Source: Calothrix sp. C42_A2020_038
GTDB taxonomy: Bacteria; Cyanobacteriota; Cyanobacteriia; Cyanobacteriales; Nostocaceae
NCBI GenBank assembly: GCA_015272395.1
Contig: JACYLQ010000042.1
Coordinates: 1 to 39,220, forward strand
Length of the DNA stretch: 39,220 nucleotides
Direction of reading: 5' to 3'
Part shown: piece by piece, positions 10,344 through 20,785 of the stretch
How the letters are laid out: each line of letters opens with the position of its first letter
How positions within the stretch are numbered: position 1 is the first letter of the stretch
Notes under the pieces: generated by a model
What the model was told of the DNA's origin: nothing
The model's database searches: none
What the model saw: only the letters and a program-made list of their open reading frames with translations
Position numbers and translations under genes: made by a program

Positions 10344-11543
10344 ATGACTAAAGTATTAGTAATTGAAGACGAACCAACGGTACGGGAGAACTTATTAGAT
10401 CTGCTGAAAGCTGAAAATTTTGACGTGGTTGAGGCAGAGAATGGGAAGATCGGGATAAAAAAAGCAATATCGGAAATACCTGATTTGATTTTGTGTGATT
10501 TGATGATGCCAGAAGTGGATGGTTATAGTGTACTTACGACTTTACGTGAGGAACCTGCAACTGCAATCATTCCATTCATCTTTTTGACGGCAAAAGTCGC
10601 AAAAGCAGATTTGCGTCAAGGTATGGATTTAGGAGCGGATGATTATATAACCAAACCCTTTACTCGTGCTGAACTGTTGAGCGCTATCCTCAGTCGTTTA
10701 TCAAAGCAGGCAACTTTACGCGAGTATTTGTCAGCTAAAAATGATACCAATACATTGACACCGGAAATCCAAGTCATAAGAAATGATTTGTATTTAGCAT
10801 TAACATCAGAAAGCCAATCGGAATTTGAGCTTTTCTACAAACCAATTGTGAATGCTTCTGAGAAAATTGTTGCTGTTGAAAGTTTCTTGACTTGGAATAG
10901 TCCAAAGATAGGGGTTATTTATCCTTCCGAATTAATTCCTCTGGCTGAATCTACTAATTTAATTATTCCACTTGGCGCCTGTTTAGTTAAACGTGTTTGT
11001 GAACAACTATACACCTGGCAAAAGGTAGGTTATACAGTATTACCGATTTCAGTAAACATATCAACACAACAATTTTATGATTCTAACTTTATTTCAACGG
11101 TCAAAACAACGCTAGACAATTATTCATTAGAGCCAAGCAAGTTGCAAATAGAAATTAGTGAAAATGTCATAATGCAGGATTTTAACCTATCAAGTATCGT
11201 GATGCAAGAATTACGAGAGCTAGGTGTTGAAATAGCGATTGATCATTTTGGGACAGGTAACTCTTCTTTGATTTGCCTCAAAAAATTACCAGTGAACACT
11301 CTCAAGCTAGATGCTTACTTTACCCATAATATTGCCAACGACTTACAAAAATCAGCCATCACTAATGCATTAATACAGATGGCACATAATCTGAATCTTC
11401 AGATTGTTGCTCAAGGAGTCAACACAAAAGCAGAATTAGATTTCATTCTTCAGAAAAATTGTCATTATATGCAAGGTTCCTTGTTTAGTAATTTACTATC
11501 AAGTTCAGAACTAGAAGACATGCTCAATCATCAAAATATATAG
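10344..11543 (+). CDS. Response regulator with degenerate EAL domain
   Basis: The product is 399 aa. The receiver (1-125) has Asp52 in LCDLMMPEVDG and Lys in ITKPF. The EAL domain spans about 150-395. Several residues needed for cyclic di-GMP hydrolysis are changed. The EAL signature reads ESF (Glu179 kept), DDFGTG reads DHFGTG (second Asp lost), and AEGVET reads AQGVNT (both Glu lost, Q357 and N360). Asn238, the Glu in IEISE and Lys321 remain. By family knowledge such domains usually cannot hydrolyse c-di-GMP and act as binding or protein-interaction modules. The gene ends one base before the NACHT gene starts, so the two are translationally coupled, which suggests that this regulator controls the NTPase or shares its signal. 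Confidence 0.9.
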   Translation: MTKVLVIEDEPTVRENLLDLLKAENFDVVEAENGKIGIKKAISEIPDLILCDLMMPEVDGYSVLTTLREEPATAIIPFIFLTAKVAKADLRQGMDLGADDYITKPFTRAELLSAILSRLSKQATLREYLSAKNDTNTLTPEIQVIRNDLYLALTSESQSEFELFYKPIVNASEKIVAVESFLTWNSPKIGVIYPSELIPLAESTNLIIPLGACLVKRVCEQLYTWQKVGYTVLPISVNISTQQFYDSNFISTVKTTLDNYSLEPSKLQIEISENVIMQDFNLSSIVMQELRELGVEIAIDHFGTGNSSLICLKKLPVNTLKLDAYFTHNIANDLQKSAITNALIQMAHNLNLQIVAQGVNTKAELDFILQKNCHYMQGSLFSNLLSSSELEDMLNHQNI

Positions 11544-11544
11544 T

Positions 11545-13899
11545 ATGAGTAGACAAATTATAAGAAAGCGGTCGCTGCAAGCATCTTCAGAAGGTATTAG
11601 AAAAGCAAGGCAAGCTTTTAAACGCAAAGGTTGGACACAAGAATATTTAGCAGGTGAGGTTGGTTTAGAAACTCGTCAACCAATTTGGAAATTTTTCACA
11701 GGAAAACCTGTTGAACGTCAAGTGTTTAACGAAATTTGCTTTGTCTTAGATATCAGTCCTGACGAAGTAGCTTTAACACCAGAGAATAACCAAGAGCCAA
11801 ATTTAGCATTAGAAAATATTATCTTTAGTGCATCTTCTGTTACTAAAATTGATGAACTTAAACAAAAAGTACAGTTACAACTTCAGAATAAAATTCAGCA
11901 TCAATGTAGTGTACTACGTTTCTTAGACGTTAATCGTCCTTTGAATTTGGAAGATGTGTATGTCGATATAAATGTATCAGAGGAAATTTCTAGTCAGAAA
12001 TGGTTGAAAATCGAGAATTTAGTAAACTTAACACTAAATGACTTAAACCAATTTCACAAAAGTTTATGTTACCAGTCAGGTTTAGATGTAGTAGCAAAGT
12101 ACCCAAGACTAATGGTTCAAGGAAGACCAGGTTCGGGTAAAAGTACGTTTCTACAAGCGATAGCTATGAAATATCGGCAAAATAAATTTGCTGATTACAT
12201 TCCGATTTTAATTAACCTGAAATCTTTTGCTGAAAACTATCAGAACAGTGTTTACAAAAATCAGCAGCCAAATAATTTATTTGAGTATATAGGTGAATAT
12301 CTAAATAATGCAATAATTAAGTCAGAATTAACTGATATACTTGAATCTGATAAAACTTTAATTTTGTTGGATGGTTTAGATGAGGTTCCAGAAAGTATTC
12401 GCACCAATATTATTATAGAAATTAATCTATTTGTAGAGAAATTTTACAGTACCAGGGTTGTGATAACTTGCAGAACTGCGACGCAATCATACAAATTCAA
12501 AGATTTTACCGAAGTTGAAATTGTTGAGTTTAGCAAATTGCAAATTATCACTTTTGCATACCAGTGGTTTGTAGCTGTAGCTCAAGCTTCGTTTGCTCAA
12601 GCAAGAGTTTTAGCTGAAGTATTTATTCAGAAACTTGAACTTCCAGAAAATCAGCAAATTCGTGAATTTGCTACGACACCCCTATTACTAGGAATTGCAT
12701 GTTTTGTTTTTTACTCGTTGGGTGATTTTCCACGTTCACGTTCTGAATTTTACAAACAATGTTTAGAATTACTGCTAGTACGTTGGGATGAAACTAAAGG
12801 TATTGAGCGTGATGAAATATACAATAATTTTTCGCTACTAGATAAAATTAAACTACTTAGTCGAATTGCGAAAATTTACTTTACTGAAGGCAAATATTTT
12901 TTTACAGAAACTAAAACTCAACAATTAATTGCGAATTACTTGCATCAGTCGCAGAAGTTCTCACAACCTATATATATTGAAGATACTGAAGGATTATTAC
13001 TAGATAGTGTTGTTATTTTAAAAGCTATTGAAGCACAGCATGGATTATTGGTAGAAAGAGCGCGCGGAATTTATTCGTTTTCTCATCTGATGTTTCAAGA
13101 GTATTTAACAGCGCGTGATATTGTTGCGAATGTAAATTTACATAGTCTAGAAGAGTTGGTTACCCACATACATAAACAACACTTCCGAGAGGTATTCTTG
13201 CTTGTGGCAGAAATGCTACCATCGGTTGATCATTTATTAAACTTGATGATGCAAGAAATCGAGAAACTTGTCACAGCAAGTCCAAAATTACAAAGTTTCT
13301 TAATTTGGATAGTACAGAAAGCGGAAAATATTAGTACACATTACAATCAGGCCGCAATTCGCGCGTTTTATTTTACCCTTGGACTACCTCCACAACACCT
13401 ACTCGCGCGTAACCAAGACATAGCATCATGTTTAGATAGTCAGTTCGTTCAGAGTTTGCCAATGAAAATAAATTTAGACTTGGCACTAAATCATGCACTT
13501 GCAGTCAGTTTAGCTATTACTCCTGATGTTTTCTATCAACGCTTAAAAGCATTACATTTAGCCCTAGATCTCAAACATCTTATTGTGAATAATGAACGCT
13601 TAAATAACAGCTTACACGAGCTACGCAGCCAACTACCTAACTCAAACCAAGATAGAGAAGTATTAAAATTGTGGTGGCAATTAGACAGCACAGCATGGAT
13701 ACAAAAATTACAAGAGGTGATGATTAATTATTGTCAAATTGGTTACGATTGGGAATTTACTTGCGATGAATGGAAGTTACTTGAGAAGTATTGGAAGGCA
13801 ACTCAGCTACTACTTGATTGCCTCAATAGCACAGATAGTATCCCATCGAACGAAATACGACAATCAGTAGAAGCAAGTTTGTTTTTTACTAAAACCTAA
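11545..13899 (+). CDS. HTH-NACHT STAND-type NTPase
   Basis: The product is 784 aa. An N-terminal helix-turn-helix-like domain (about 14-75) includes KARQAFKRKGWTQEYLA. A linker leads to a NACHT module with Walker A GRPGSGKS (193-200) and Walker B LILLDGLDE (272-280), then a winged-helix/arm region including FSHLMFQEYLTARDI (about 510-525). The C-terminal helical domain resembles the NCH2 type common after cyanobacterial NACHT modules (LWWQLDSTAWIQKL near 713-726). NACHT proteins are signal-sensing switches that oligomerise on ATP binding; several bacterial ones defend against phage. There is no obvious nuclease or membrane effector, so a regulatory or DNA-binding role through the HTH is equally possible. 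It follows the REC-EAL gene by one base. Confidence 0.88.
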   Translation: MSRQIIRKRSLQASSEGIRKARQAFKRKGWTQEYLAGEVGLETRQPIWKFFTGKPVERQVFNEICFVLDISPDEVALTPENNQEPNLALENIIFSASSVTKIDELKQKVQLQLQNKIQHQCSVLRFLDVNRPLNLEDVYVDINVSEEISSQKWLKIENLVNLTLNDLNQFHKSLCYQSGLDVVAKYPRLMVQGRPGSGKSTFLQAIAMKYRQNKFADYIPILINLKSFAENYQNSVYKNQQPNNLFEYIGEYLNNAIIKSELTDILESDKTLILLDGLDEVPESIRTNIIIEINLFVEKFYSTRVVITCRTATQSYKFKDFTEVEIVEFSKLQIITFAYQWFVAVAQASFAQARVLAEVFIQKLELPENQQIREFATTPLLLGIACFVFYSLGDFPRSRSEFYKQCLELLLVRWDETKGIERDEIYNNFSLLDKIKLLSRIAKIYFTEGKYFFTETKTQQLIANYLHQSQKFSQPIYIEDTEGLLLDSVVILKAIEAQHGLLVERARGIYSFSHLMFQEYLTARDIVANVNLHSLEELVTHIHKQHFREVFLLVAEMLPSVDHLLNLMMQEIEKLVTASPKLQSFLIWIVQKAENISTHYNQAAIRAFYFTLGLPPQHLLARNQDIASCLDSQFVQSLPMKINLDLALNHALAVSLAITPDVFYQRLKALHLALDLKHLIVNNERLNNSLHELRSQLPNSNQDREVLKLWWQLDSTAWIQKLQEVMINYCQIGYDWEFTCDEWKLLEKYWKATQLLLDCLNSTDSIPSNEIRQSVEASLFFTKT

Positions 13900-13978
13900 C
13901 CTACCAAAATCGGTTAATTAAGTATTTAACATAATTAAAATGTAGCCAACATACAGCAGTTTTTAGGTTACGGGAGGT

Positions 13979-14015
13979 ACATAGATTAAAATTCACATAG
14001 ATTAAAATTTACATA
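13979..14015. repeat. 16-bp tandem repeat
   Basis: ACATAGATTAAAATT(C/T) occurs twice head to tail (13979-13994, 13995-14010), with the first five bases of a third copy at 14011-14015. It lies between the convergent NACHT gene and psbA. It is AT-rich, short and probably a slippage product; no function is visible. Confidence 0.7.
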
Positions 14016-14030
14016 AAATTGTTATAGTAC

Positions 14031-14067
14031 AAAAAAGCAGAAAGCGTCCCTGATAGTAGAGACGCTT
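14031..14067 (-). terminator. psbA terminator
   Basis: AAGCGTC (14042-14048) and GACGCTT (14061-14067) form a 7-bp stem with a further short inner stem. On the minus strand the hairpin is followed by TCTGCTTTTTT, a T-run at 14036-14031, about 33 bases past the psbA stop. The loop side contains the GTAGAGAC core shared with other dispersed palindromes. Confidence 0.75.
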
Positions 14068-14099
14068 CTGGATTAATGAGTTATTTAGTTGTTGAGTTA

Positions 14100-15236
<1,137 letters not shown>

Positions 15237-15253
15237 CTAAATATTAACGCGCT

Positions 15254-15868
15254 TTATAATTTGTTACAATACGAATTAGATGAGTAATTCTTACCTAAGT
15301 GATTAGGTTTACTTATCAATATTTGTATTTTCCCATTCATGACATTGATGGGAACTTGGTAGTTAAACTCAAATGCTTCTGACCCCCCAGTTGTAGAACA
15401 AAAGTAAGCAGCAGCTAGTTCATCACCGTTTGCTGTGAAATTACGATGGGACAAAGCAACACCTATTGTTTCGGAACCAAAGCTTTGAGGGGAATAATTA
15501 TCAACGCTAAAAGTGCTGGTAAAGGGTCTGCTTCTTGAACTCTGACTGCTAAGACACTACGACCAACCTTACCAGAAGAACGAAGACTAGCTTCGATATT
15601 ATCAAACAAAGGGTCTATTATATATAGAGTTGGGTAATGGCATCGACTAATTGGCGCCATTCGGTTGTCAGGTTCACTTCTTGATACGATTGTAAAGCTT
15701 GGCGAAGGTCGTTTTCGTTGATAACCGTGGCGCCCGTAATTCTGAGTTGGTGAGTTGGGTTAAGTTGTAGTGAGAGTGATTTTGATGGTATCGGTTGGGT
15801 AGCTGGTTCAATAGGACATGTATCAGTTTAAAAATAAATTTTTTATTAACTTTTTTCAGAGTATTCAT
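15254..15868 (-). pseudogene. Broken TpsB-type outer-membrane transporter (ShlB/FhaC/HecB family)
   Basis: Pieces of a two-partner-secretion transporter can be read in several frames. From 15868 downward there is a start with a basic, hydrophobic leader (MNTLKKVNKKFIF). In another frame a POTRA-like stretch follows, with LRITGATVINENDLRQAL and DAITQLYI, ended by stops near 15625. In a third frame come IDPLFDNIEASLRSS and VLAVRVQEADP. After one more shift, FSVDNYSPQSFGSE and LAAAYFCSTTGGSEAF resemble the first barrel strands. Most of the beta-barrel is missing. By family, TpsB proteins export large TpsA exoproteins across the outer membrane. At least three frameshifts or stops plus loss of the barrel make it non-functional. 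Family assignment is by recognition of these motifs. Confidence 0.75.
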
Positions 15869-15905
15869 ATTTTCTCTAGTTAGAAATAAGATGACGAACA
15901 CCAGC

Positions 15906-15932
15906 TTCCCGATTTCTTCAGGAAATCGGAAA
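15906..15932. repeat. Inverted repeat upstream of the broken TpsB gene
   Basis: CCGATTTC (15909-15916) pairs with GAAATCGG (15922-15929) around TTCAG, with two more outer pairs after a mismatch. This resembles short dispersed cyanobacterial hairpins. It is not followed by a T-run on either strand. Confidence 0.5.
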
Positions 15933-16081
15933 TTACCCATAGCCGTATTTTGAGATAGCAATTTTTTAACATGAAGAAATAAAATATGTTTGTATTCAGA
16001 AACACTTTGATTTAATCAGTGTCTACGGTATAAAGCAGAGAATAACAATAGGAAAAATCTGGTTGAGGAGTTGGGATTTTT

Positions 16082-17137
16082 ATGTCATCAAAGATATCTA
16101 TAATTATTGCCACTTACAACCAAAAAAAATATTTAAAAGAAGCTATAAAATCCGTTCTCTCTCAAACTTATCGAGACTTTGAACTATTGATATGGGATGA
16201 TGGGTCAACCGATGGTTCCATCGAAATTGCCAAGGAGTTAACCCGGAATGACAAACGTGTGCGAGTAGTGGAAGCACCACATCAAGGTGTTGCAATGTCT
16301 AGAGTTGCTGCATTAGCTCAAACGACAGGAGAGTACATTGGTTGGGTTGATAGTGATGATTTACTAGGTTTGACTGCACTAGAGGAAACAGCTGCAGTTC
16401 TCGACCAAAACCCAAAAGTGGGCATGGTTTATACAGACTATGTAGATATAGATTCAGCAGGTAAAATAGTCGGTCATGGTTTTCGTTGTAATATACCTTA
16501 CTCAAAAGACCGTTTGCTTGTAGATTTCATGACGTTTCATTTCCGTTTAATACGACGTTCGATTTATGAGCAGGTGGGAGGTATTAATCCAGTTTGTGCT
16601 TATGCATACGAATATGATTTGTGTTTACGAATTTCCGAAGTCACAGAGATATTTCACCTCAAAAAACCACTTTACTTTTACCGGACACACCCAAATAATA
16701 TTTCTTCAACACGAGCAGTTGACCAGATACTATGGTCGCAGTGGGCGATTGCTGAAGCGCTCAAACGTCGTGGGCTTGATGATAAAATTCAAGTCGATGT
16801 GGAAATGTTACAGGTTAGTTTTGTTTTGCGTCGTAAGCAACCACCTGATGCAGAAGAAACACCAGATACTGAAAGTTCTAATCATCAAAAATCCAATAAT
16901 ACGATTCAAGAAATTAGTTCCACACCCCGTACCATACCTCCAATACCGCGCGCAAACTTAAAGAGGTTTATGTGCTGGGGATTATTTCCTCTGCTTTTAA
17001 GCATAATGAATGTAGGAGTTGGGAATGCTCAACAAATAACTCCTGCAAAAGATGGCATCAATACAATTGTAAACTCCAATGGTGACAGAATCGATATCAT
17101 AGGTGGCGCCGTATCCCGTGATGGTACAAATTATTAA
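16082..17137 (+). CDS. Family 2 glycosyltransferase fused to a cut-off TpsA N-terminus
   Basis: The product is 351 aa. Residues 1-240 form a GT2 (GT-A) domain: IIIATYNQKKYLKEAIKSVL (5-24), WDDGSTDGS (38-46), the metal-binding VDSDD (89-93) and an acceptor-side YEYDL (176-180). A proline/serine-rich linker (250-290) leads to a hydrophobic leader-like segment (296-315), then AQQITPAKDG, TIVNSNGD and IIGGAVSRDGTN. This matches the start of the two-partner-secretion domain of filamentous-haemagglutinin-like exoproteins, but a stop codon follows at once. The GT2 domain looks complete and may still work, while the exoprotein part is lost. The start is supported by GAGGAG about 15 bases upstream. 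The broken TpsB and TonB remnants beside it fit decay of a surface-protein locus. Confidence 0.75.
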   Translation: MSSKISIIIATYNQKKYLKEAIKSVLSQTYRDFELLIWDDGSTDGSIEIAKELTRNDKRVRVVEAPHQGVAMSRVAALAQTTGEYIGWVDSDDLLGLTALEETAAVLDQNPKVGMVYTDYVDIDSAGKIVGHGFRCNIPYSKDRLLVDFMTFHFRLIRRSIYEQVGGINPVCAYAYEYDLCLRISEVTEIFHLKKPLYFYRTHPNNISSTRAVDQILWSQWAIAEALKRRGLDDKIQVDVEMLQVSFVLRRKQPPDAEETPDTESSNHQKSNNTIQEISSTPRTIPPIPRANLKRFMCWGLFPLLLSIMNVGVGNAQQITPAKDGINTIVNSNGDRIDIIGGAVSRDGTNY

Positions 17138-17181
17138 CTCCACAATCTACATCTGGCTACATCTGGTGAAAAAAGCCTTGA

Positions 17182-17325
17182 TGTAAACGTGGTCATAAAA
17201 CTTGTGCAGATATTTTAAGAGGTATTCCAGGATTCGCTGTTAATGACCTTGGTGTCGGCGCCGATGCTCACTCTGGTATCTACTTGCGCGGAAGCACTAT
17301 TAATGAGCTGACTGTTGTGGAGTAG
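17182..17325 (+). pseudogene. Fragment of a TonB-dependent receptor plug domain
   Basis: An open stretch without a start codon reads ADILRGIPGFAVNDLG, then GADAHSGIYLRGSTIN, before a TAG at 17323. These are hallmarks of the plug domain of cyanobacterial TonB-dependent outer-membrane receptors. Everything before and after is missing, including the barrel. It is a short relic in the same orientation as the GT2/TpsA gene just upstream. The rest of the gap to 17399 holds nothing recognisable. Confidence 0.7.
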
Positions 17326-17399
17326 GCATCCTTGCCCACTCGGCTGTATTTAAGCAACTTGAAATTTGCTGTAATTACGGGAATCAGAACACGAAACAA

Positions 17400-19118
17400 T
17401 CAACGATTTACTTGTAACCAAGTCTCTAAACTGACTAATAACCAAAGTTTGACACCGAATCTTCTCCATGTATCACCACGATAGTTGAGCCAATCTTTGA
17501 CTAAAGCTTGGTTTAAATACGGCGCCGTTATTGCATTTCTGCTTAATAATAAATTTTTTGCTTCACGCTGCCAATATTTGCGGAAACCTAATTGTACTGG
17601 TACCATCATGCCACTTTTGGGACGCTTAATAATGGCGGGGGGTAATATATCTGCGACTGCTTGTTTTAGAACTGCTTTTTCTTCAACTCCTGATAATTTA
17701 TACTCAGGAGGTATTTGCATACTGAAATCGACCACTCGCTGGTCAAATAAAGGCGAAAGTCCTAATAACCCAGCAGCTTTCGTTAAATTATTAACTTTTG
17801 TTAAGATTTGGTCGGCGCCTTTAAATTTAATATTAATCGCCATCAGTCGATTTAGATAGTTGGACTGAGAATATAAGTCTTCTGCAAATACTGACGATGC
17901 ATTCTGAACTGCTGTCCACAGATTTGGTTTTAATAATAACGGTAGATCAGCAGCACATTTTTGAAATGATGTTAAGTAAGCTTGCAAGGTATCTTGACTT
18001 GTCACCGAACCATATAAATTATTAATCAACATTGGCTGATTTTTCGGTCCACCAAAGCAAGGGTCTCCACCTTCACCATTAAGTATTGTTTCTACATACT
18101 CGCGCGCAAGTCTACCGACTAATAAATTTGGTACAGTCAAAGGGTCACCGATTGGGTCGTCCAAATACATCATCACTTCTGGCAAACGTTCCCACATATC
18201 TTTGAAAGTAATTTCGAGAATGTGATGTTGAGTTTGGCAATGTTGTGCCACCAAACTAGAAAATTCTAACTCGTTCGGACATTCGGCGCCAAAGTGAATT
18301 GAAAAAGTATGAACTGGTGCATTATGAAATTTACTTACCAGTGCGGTAACGCTGCTGGAGTCTAAACCACCTGACAAAAAAACCCCTACAGGTTGGTTTT
18401 CAGGTAAATATTCTTGTATAACTGTATCTAAAAGCTGCCGTAACTTTTCCCCATGCCATGATAAAGGTTTATCGGTATTTGTAATTTGTTCTTGCAGTTG
18501 CCAAAAAAAATTAGTTTCTCCAGTAGGTAACTTTAAAACTGTTCCCGGACGTAATTCTTTGACATCATTCCACAATGTTCTCTCCCCAGGAACAAAAGCA
18601 CAGCACAAATAATCACGCAATGCCACAACATCTATATCATTGGAATGATAAGATGCCAACGTTCTTAATGAAGGCGCCAGCCAACGAGTTATGCCATTAA
18701 TAGTATAGTAAATAGTACGCGAACCAGTACAATCACGTACCGAATATAAAATTTCTTCTTCCCGATCCCAAACTACTAATCCAAACATCCCGATTAATAG
18801 TTTTAGGGAATCAACACCCAACTTTTCCCAAAGTCGCGCGATCAGTTCAATATGATGCTCACAAGAAATATTCGTTCCAAGACCTAATAATAAAGAGCTT
18901 TGGTTACTTAACCAAGCATCCCCAACAACTAAAAATCGCTGGTTAGGACTAAAGGCAACCGCTTGACTATCGGGTGCAATAACTATAAATTTATTATCTC
19001 TCCAAAATATATCTTCTCTTGAAAGCGAACCGACCGAACCATAAGCGATCTGCCAAGTTGCAGCTATATTAGTAGATGGAAATAATAATTTACGCCTTTT
19101 GAAAGCATTGAATAACAT
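17400..19118 (-). CDS. Asparagine-synthetase-like amide ligase lacking the glutaminase Cys
   Basis: The product is 572 aa. The N-terminal half (about 20-205) has the AsnB glutaminase fold (LIGMFGLVVWDREE, VRDCTGSRTIYY) but begins MLFNAFKRRK, so the catalytic Cys2 needed to release ammonia from glutamine is absent. The synthetase half carries the PP-loop SGGLDSS (249-255) and continues with DDPIGDPLTVPN and NGEGGDPCFGG, where true AsnB has similar ATP/aspartyl-adenylate motifs. It should adenylate a carboxylate and pass it to an amine, as in beta-lactam synthetase or lasso-peptide cyclase relatives, but the substrate is unknown. A second such protein lies at 20786-22543 on the other strand, hence the suggestion of a joint pathway. 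Confidence 0.82.
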   Translation of the reverse strand: MLFNAFKRRKLLFPSTNIAATWQIAYGSVGSLSREDIFWRDNKFIVIAPDSQAVAFSPNQRFLVVGDAWLSNQSSLLLGLGTNISCEHHIELIARLWEKLGVDSLKLLIGMFGLVVWDREEEILYSVRDCTGSRTIYYTINGITRWLAPSLRTLASYHSNDIDVVALRDYLCCAFVPGERTLWNDVKELRPGTVLKLPTGETNFFWQLQEQITNTDKPLSWHGEKLRQLLDTVIQEYLPENQPVGVFLSGGLDSSSVTALVSKFHNAPVHTFSIHFGAECPNELEFSSLVAQHCQTQHHILEITFKDMWERLPEVMMYLDDPIGDPLTVPNLLVGRLAREYVETILNGEGGDPCFGGPKNQPMLINNLYGSVTSQDTLQAYLTSFQKCAADLPLLLKPNLWTAVQNASSVFAEDLYSQSNYLNRLMAINIKFKGADQILTKVNNLTKAAGLLGLSPLFDQRVVDFSMQIPPEYKLSGVEEKAVLKQAVADILPPAIIKRPKSGMMVPVQLGFRKYWQREAKNLLLSRNAITAPYLNQALVKDWLNYRGDTWRRFGVKLWLLVSLETWLQVNR

Positions 19119-19159
19119 AGCTGAGTAATATTAAGGTAGGCATACGCATTTTAACGAAA

Positions 19160-19209
19160 AACTGTCATTCTGAACTCTTCGCGTCGCTCAAGGGTCTAGA
19201 ATGACAGTT
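19160..19209. repeat. Dispersed inverted repeat
   Basis: AACTGTCATTCT (19160-19171) and AGAATGACAGTT (19198-19209) are perfect 12-bp inverted arms around a 26-base centre. A half copy (TCAGAATGACA) occurs near 30410. It lies in the gap between the HMA-like gene and the asparagine-synthetase-like gene, both on the minus strand, so it could reduce read-through between them. Confidence 0.7.
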
Positions 19210-19226
19210 AATTTCCAGACATGATG

Positions 19227-19799
19227 TTAGTTACCACTTGACATCAGGGCAGATGGAGTTTGTGATTGAGGTTGGGGAAAGAAAAACATGACTGCTGATT
19301 TAAGTCCTTTGATTGTGGACTGAATACTTCCTAGCGCACGTTCCCAAAAATCATTTTTTAACTGTTTTTCGGTGACACCTTTGCGTACTTTGTTAATATT
19401 ACGCGCGCTATCAATTAAGTTGACAATAGCATCAAAAACTGCTGTTGCCACCGAAGCTGCTCTGAGTCGCTTGGGTAAGGTGACATTTGGAGCGGTTTGA
19501 ATCAGATTAATTAGATGCTCGCGCATGTCTTGATCAGAAATAGTATCTGATTTATAGTTGATCGCGATTGATGCAGCTATGGGATTGATGCGAACCTGTG
19601 TAACTCTGGCATCAGACTCAACTAAAGCCTTTAATTTTTCGGCATATTTAGAATCTTTTCCTAACAAAGGGACGTGAAAACGAACACGTCCACGAATCGC
19701 ATGAGCGACATGATAGGCTATCGGAAGATTAGATTTATTGGCATGAGCCAATCCTACTTTTGATTTTTGATTTAAATCTAGCAATTTCTTCGCAATCAT
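19227..19799 (-). CDS. HMA-like domain protein
   Basis: The product is 190 aa. Residues about 27-95 (YHVAHAIRGRVRFHVPLL, then VRINPIAASIAINYK) look like the ferredoxin-like HMA fold found in the HMA2 family. There is no CxxC metal motif, so metal binding by the classic route is unlikely. The C-terminal half is helical, with a hydrophobic patch (SAVMFFFPQP). It lies upstream of the minus-strand asparagine-synthetase-like gene and divergent from the 20121 gene. Its role is unknown. In related proteins this fold precedes transmembrane P-type ATPase parts, which are missing here. Confidence 0.65.
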   Translation of the reverse strand: MIAKKLLDLNQKSKVGLAHANKSNLPIAYHVAHAIRGRVRFHVPLLGKDSKYAEKLKALVESDARVTQVRINPIAASIAINYKSDTISDQDMREHLINLIQTAPNVTLPKRLRAASVATAVFDAIVNLIDSARNINKVRKGVTEKQLKNDFWERALGSIQSTIKGLKSAVMFFFPQPQSQTPSALMSSGN

Positions 19800-20120
19800 A
19801 ATTTTATAAAGCTTTTATAGATTTAATACAATTTAATAATATTATTATTTTTGTGATTTTCCTCACATTTACCCAATTTCTAATAAAATAGTCTATTTAT
19901 CTTGTCTCTTAAGATGTATATTTTATCTATAACCAGAGATAGAATACCCAGCTAGAAGTGACGATTTGTAACACATAAAATTACTTATAGAATAGAATTA
20001 AGATCAAAATAAACCTTGTTAAGACTTTACGAAATTGCAGCGAATCGTTCTGTAGTTAACTTTAAAAATATGCTATAACAACGTCAAAACACTTGTGTAA
20101 TATTTTACTAATTAAGTCAT
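19800..20120. other. Divergent intergenic region
   Basis: This 321-base AT-rich gap separates the minus-strand HMA-like gene from the plus-strand gene series starting at 20121. It should contain both promoters. I see no repeat, RNA gene or convincing hexamer pair. Confidence 0.5.
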
Positions 20121-20741
20121 ATGAGCAAAAGACTAACTCAAGAGCAATTGAACCAGATAATTGCAGAAACCCAGCGAATACAAACACTTAGGGAAAAAGA
20201 AATAGAACCAGAGCAAGTAAAACAGATACTAGAAGAACTAAACTTACCAGTGGAATTGCTGGACGAAGCAATAATGCAAGTTGAGCGTCGTAAAGTTTTA
20301 GAGATACAAAAGCGTCGAAACAAATTAATTATCGGTGCAATTGCAGCGAGTTTAACATTAGTCATTGGCAGTGGTATATTTATTTCGCAACAACGAAATG
20401 CGATATTAGCGGGGGTGACAGCGCAAAGTGATAGAATTATTACAAATCGGAATCTAGAAGGAGCAGTGACAGTATCACGACAAAATAACTCAGAACTAAC
20501 TTATCGTGTAACTCTTCAGAATGCGCCAGTCGGACAACAATTAGATTTGTCGTGTAATTGGATAGACCCAAGCGGTCAGATAGTCAAACAAAACAGTTAT
20601 CAAACGAGAAACATAACAACATCGATTTGGAATACCCAATGTAGATACAGCATAGACCCAGGCGCCGCAATTGGAAAGTGGAAAGTAGAAATGCTCCTAG
20701 GAAGTAGAGTGCTAAGTGATGAAGTATTCGAGGTGCAATAA
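20121..20741 (+). CDS. Single-pass membrane protein of unknown function
   Basis: The product is 206 aa. An N-terminal acidic, helical part (1-60, SKRLTQEQLNQIIAETQRI) looks like a protein-interaction region. One transmembrane helix (about 68-89, KLIIGAIAASLTLVIGSGIF) is followed by a beta-rich outer domain (95-206) with two cysteines (LSCNW, TQCRY) that could form a disulfide in the periplasm. I do not recognise the family with certainty. It starts a run of six plus-strand genes with short gaps (44 bases to the next), so it is likely the first gene of an operon with the second asparagine-synthetase-like protein. Confidence 0.7.
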   Translation: MSKRLTQEQLNQIIAETQRIQTLREKEIEPEQVKQILEELNLPVELLDEAIMQVERRKVLEIQKRRNKLIIGAIAASLTLVIGSGIFISQQRNAILAGVTAQSDRIITNRNLEGAVTVSRQNNSELTYRVTLQNAPVGQQLDLSCNWIDPSGQIVKQNSYQTRNITTSIWNTQCRYSIDPGAAIGKWKVEMLLGSRVLSDEVFEVQ

Positions 20742-20785
20742 GAATTTTGAATTTTAAACTATAAAGTTATAGATTATCCATTTCG

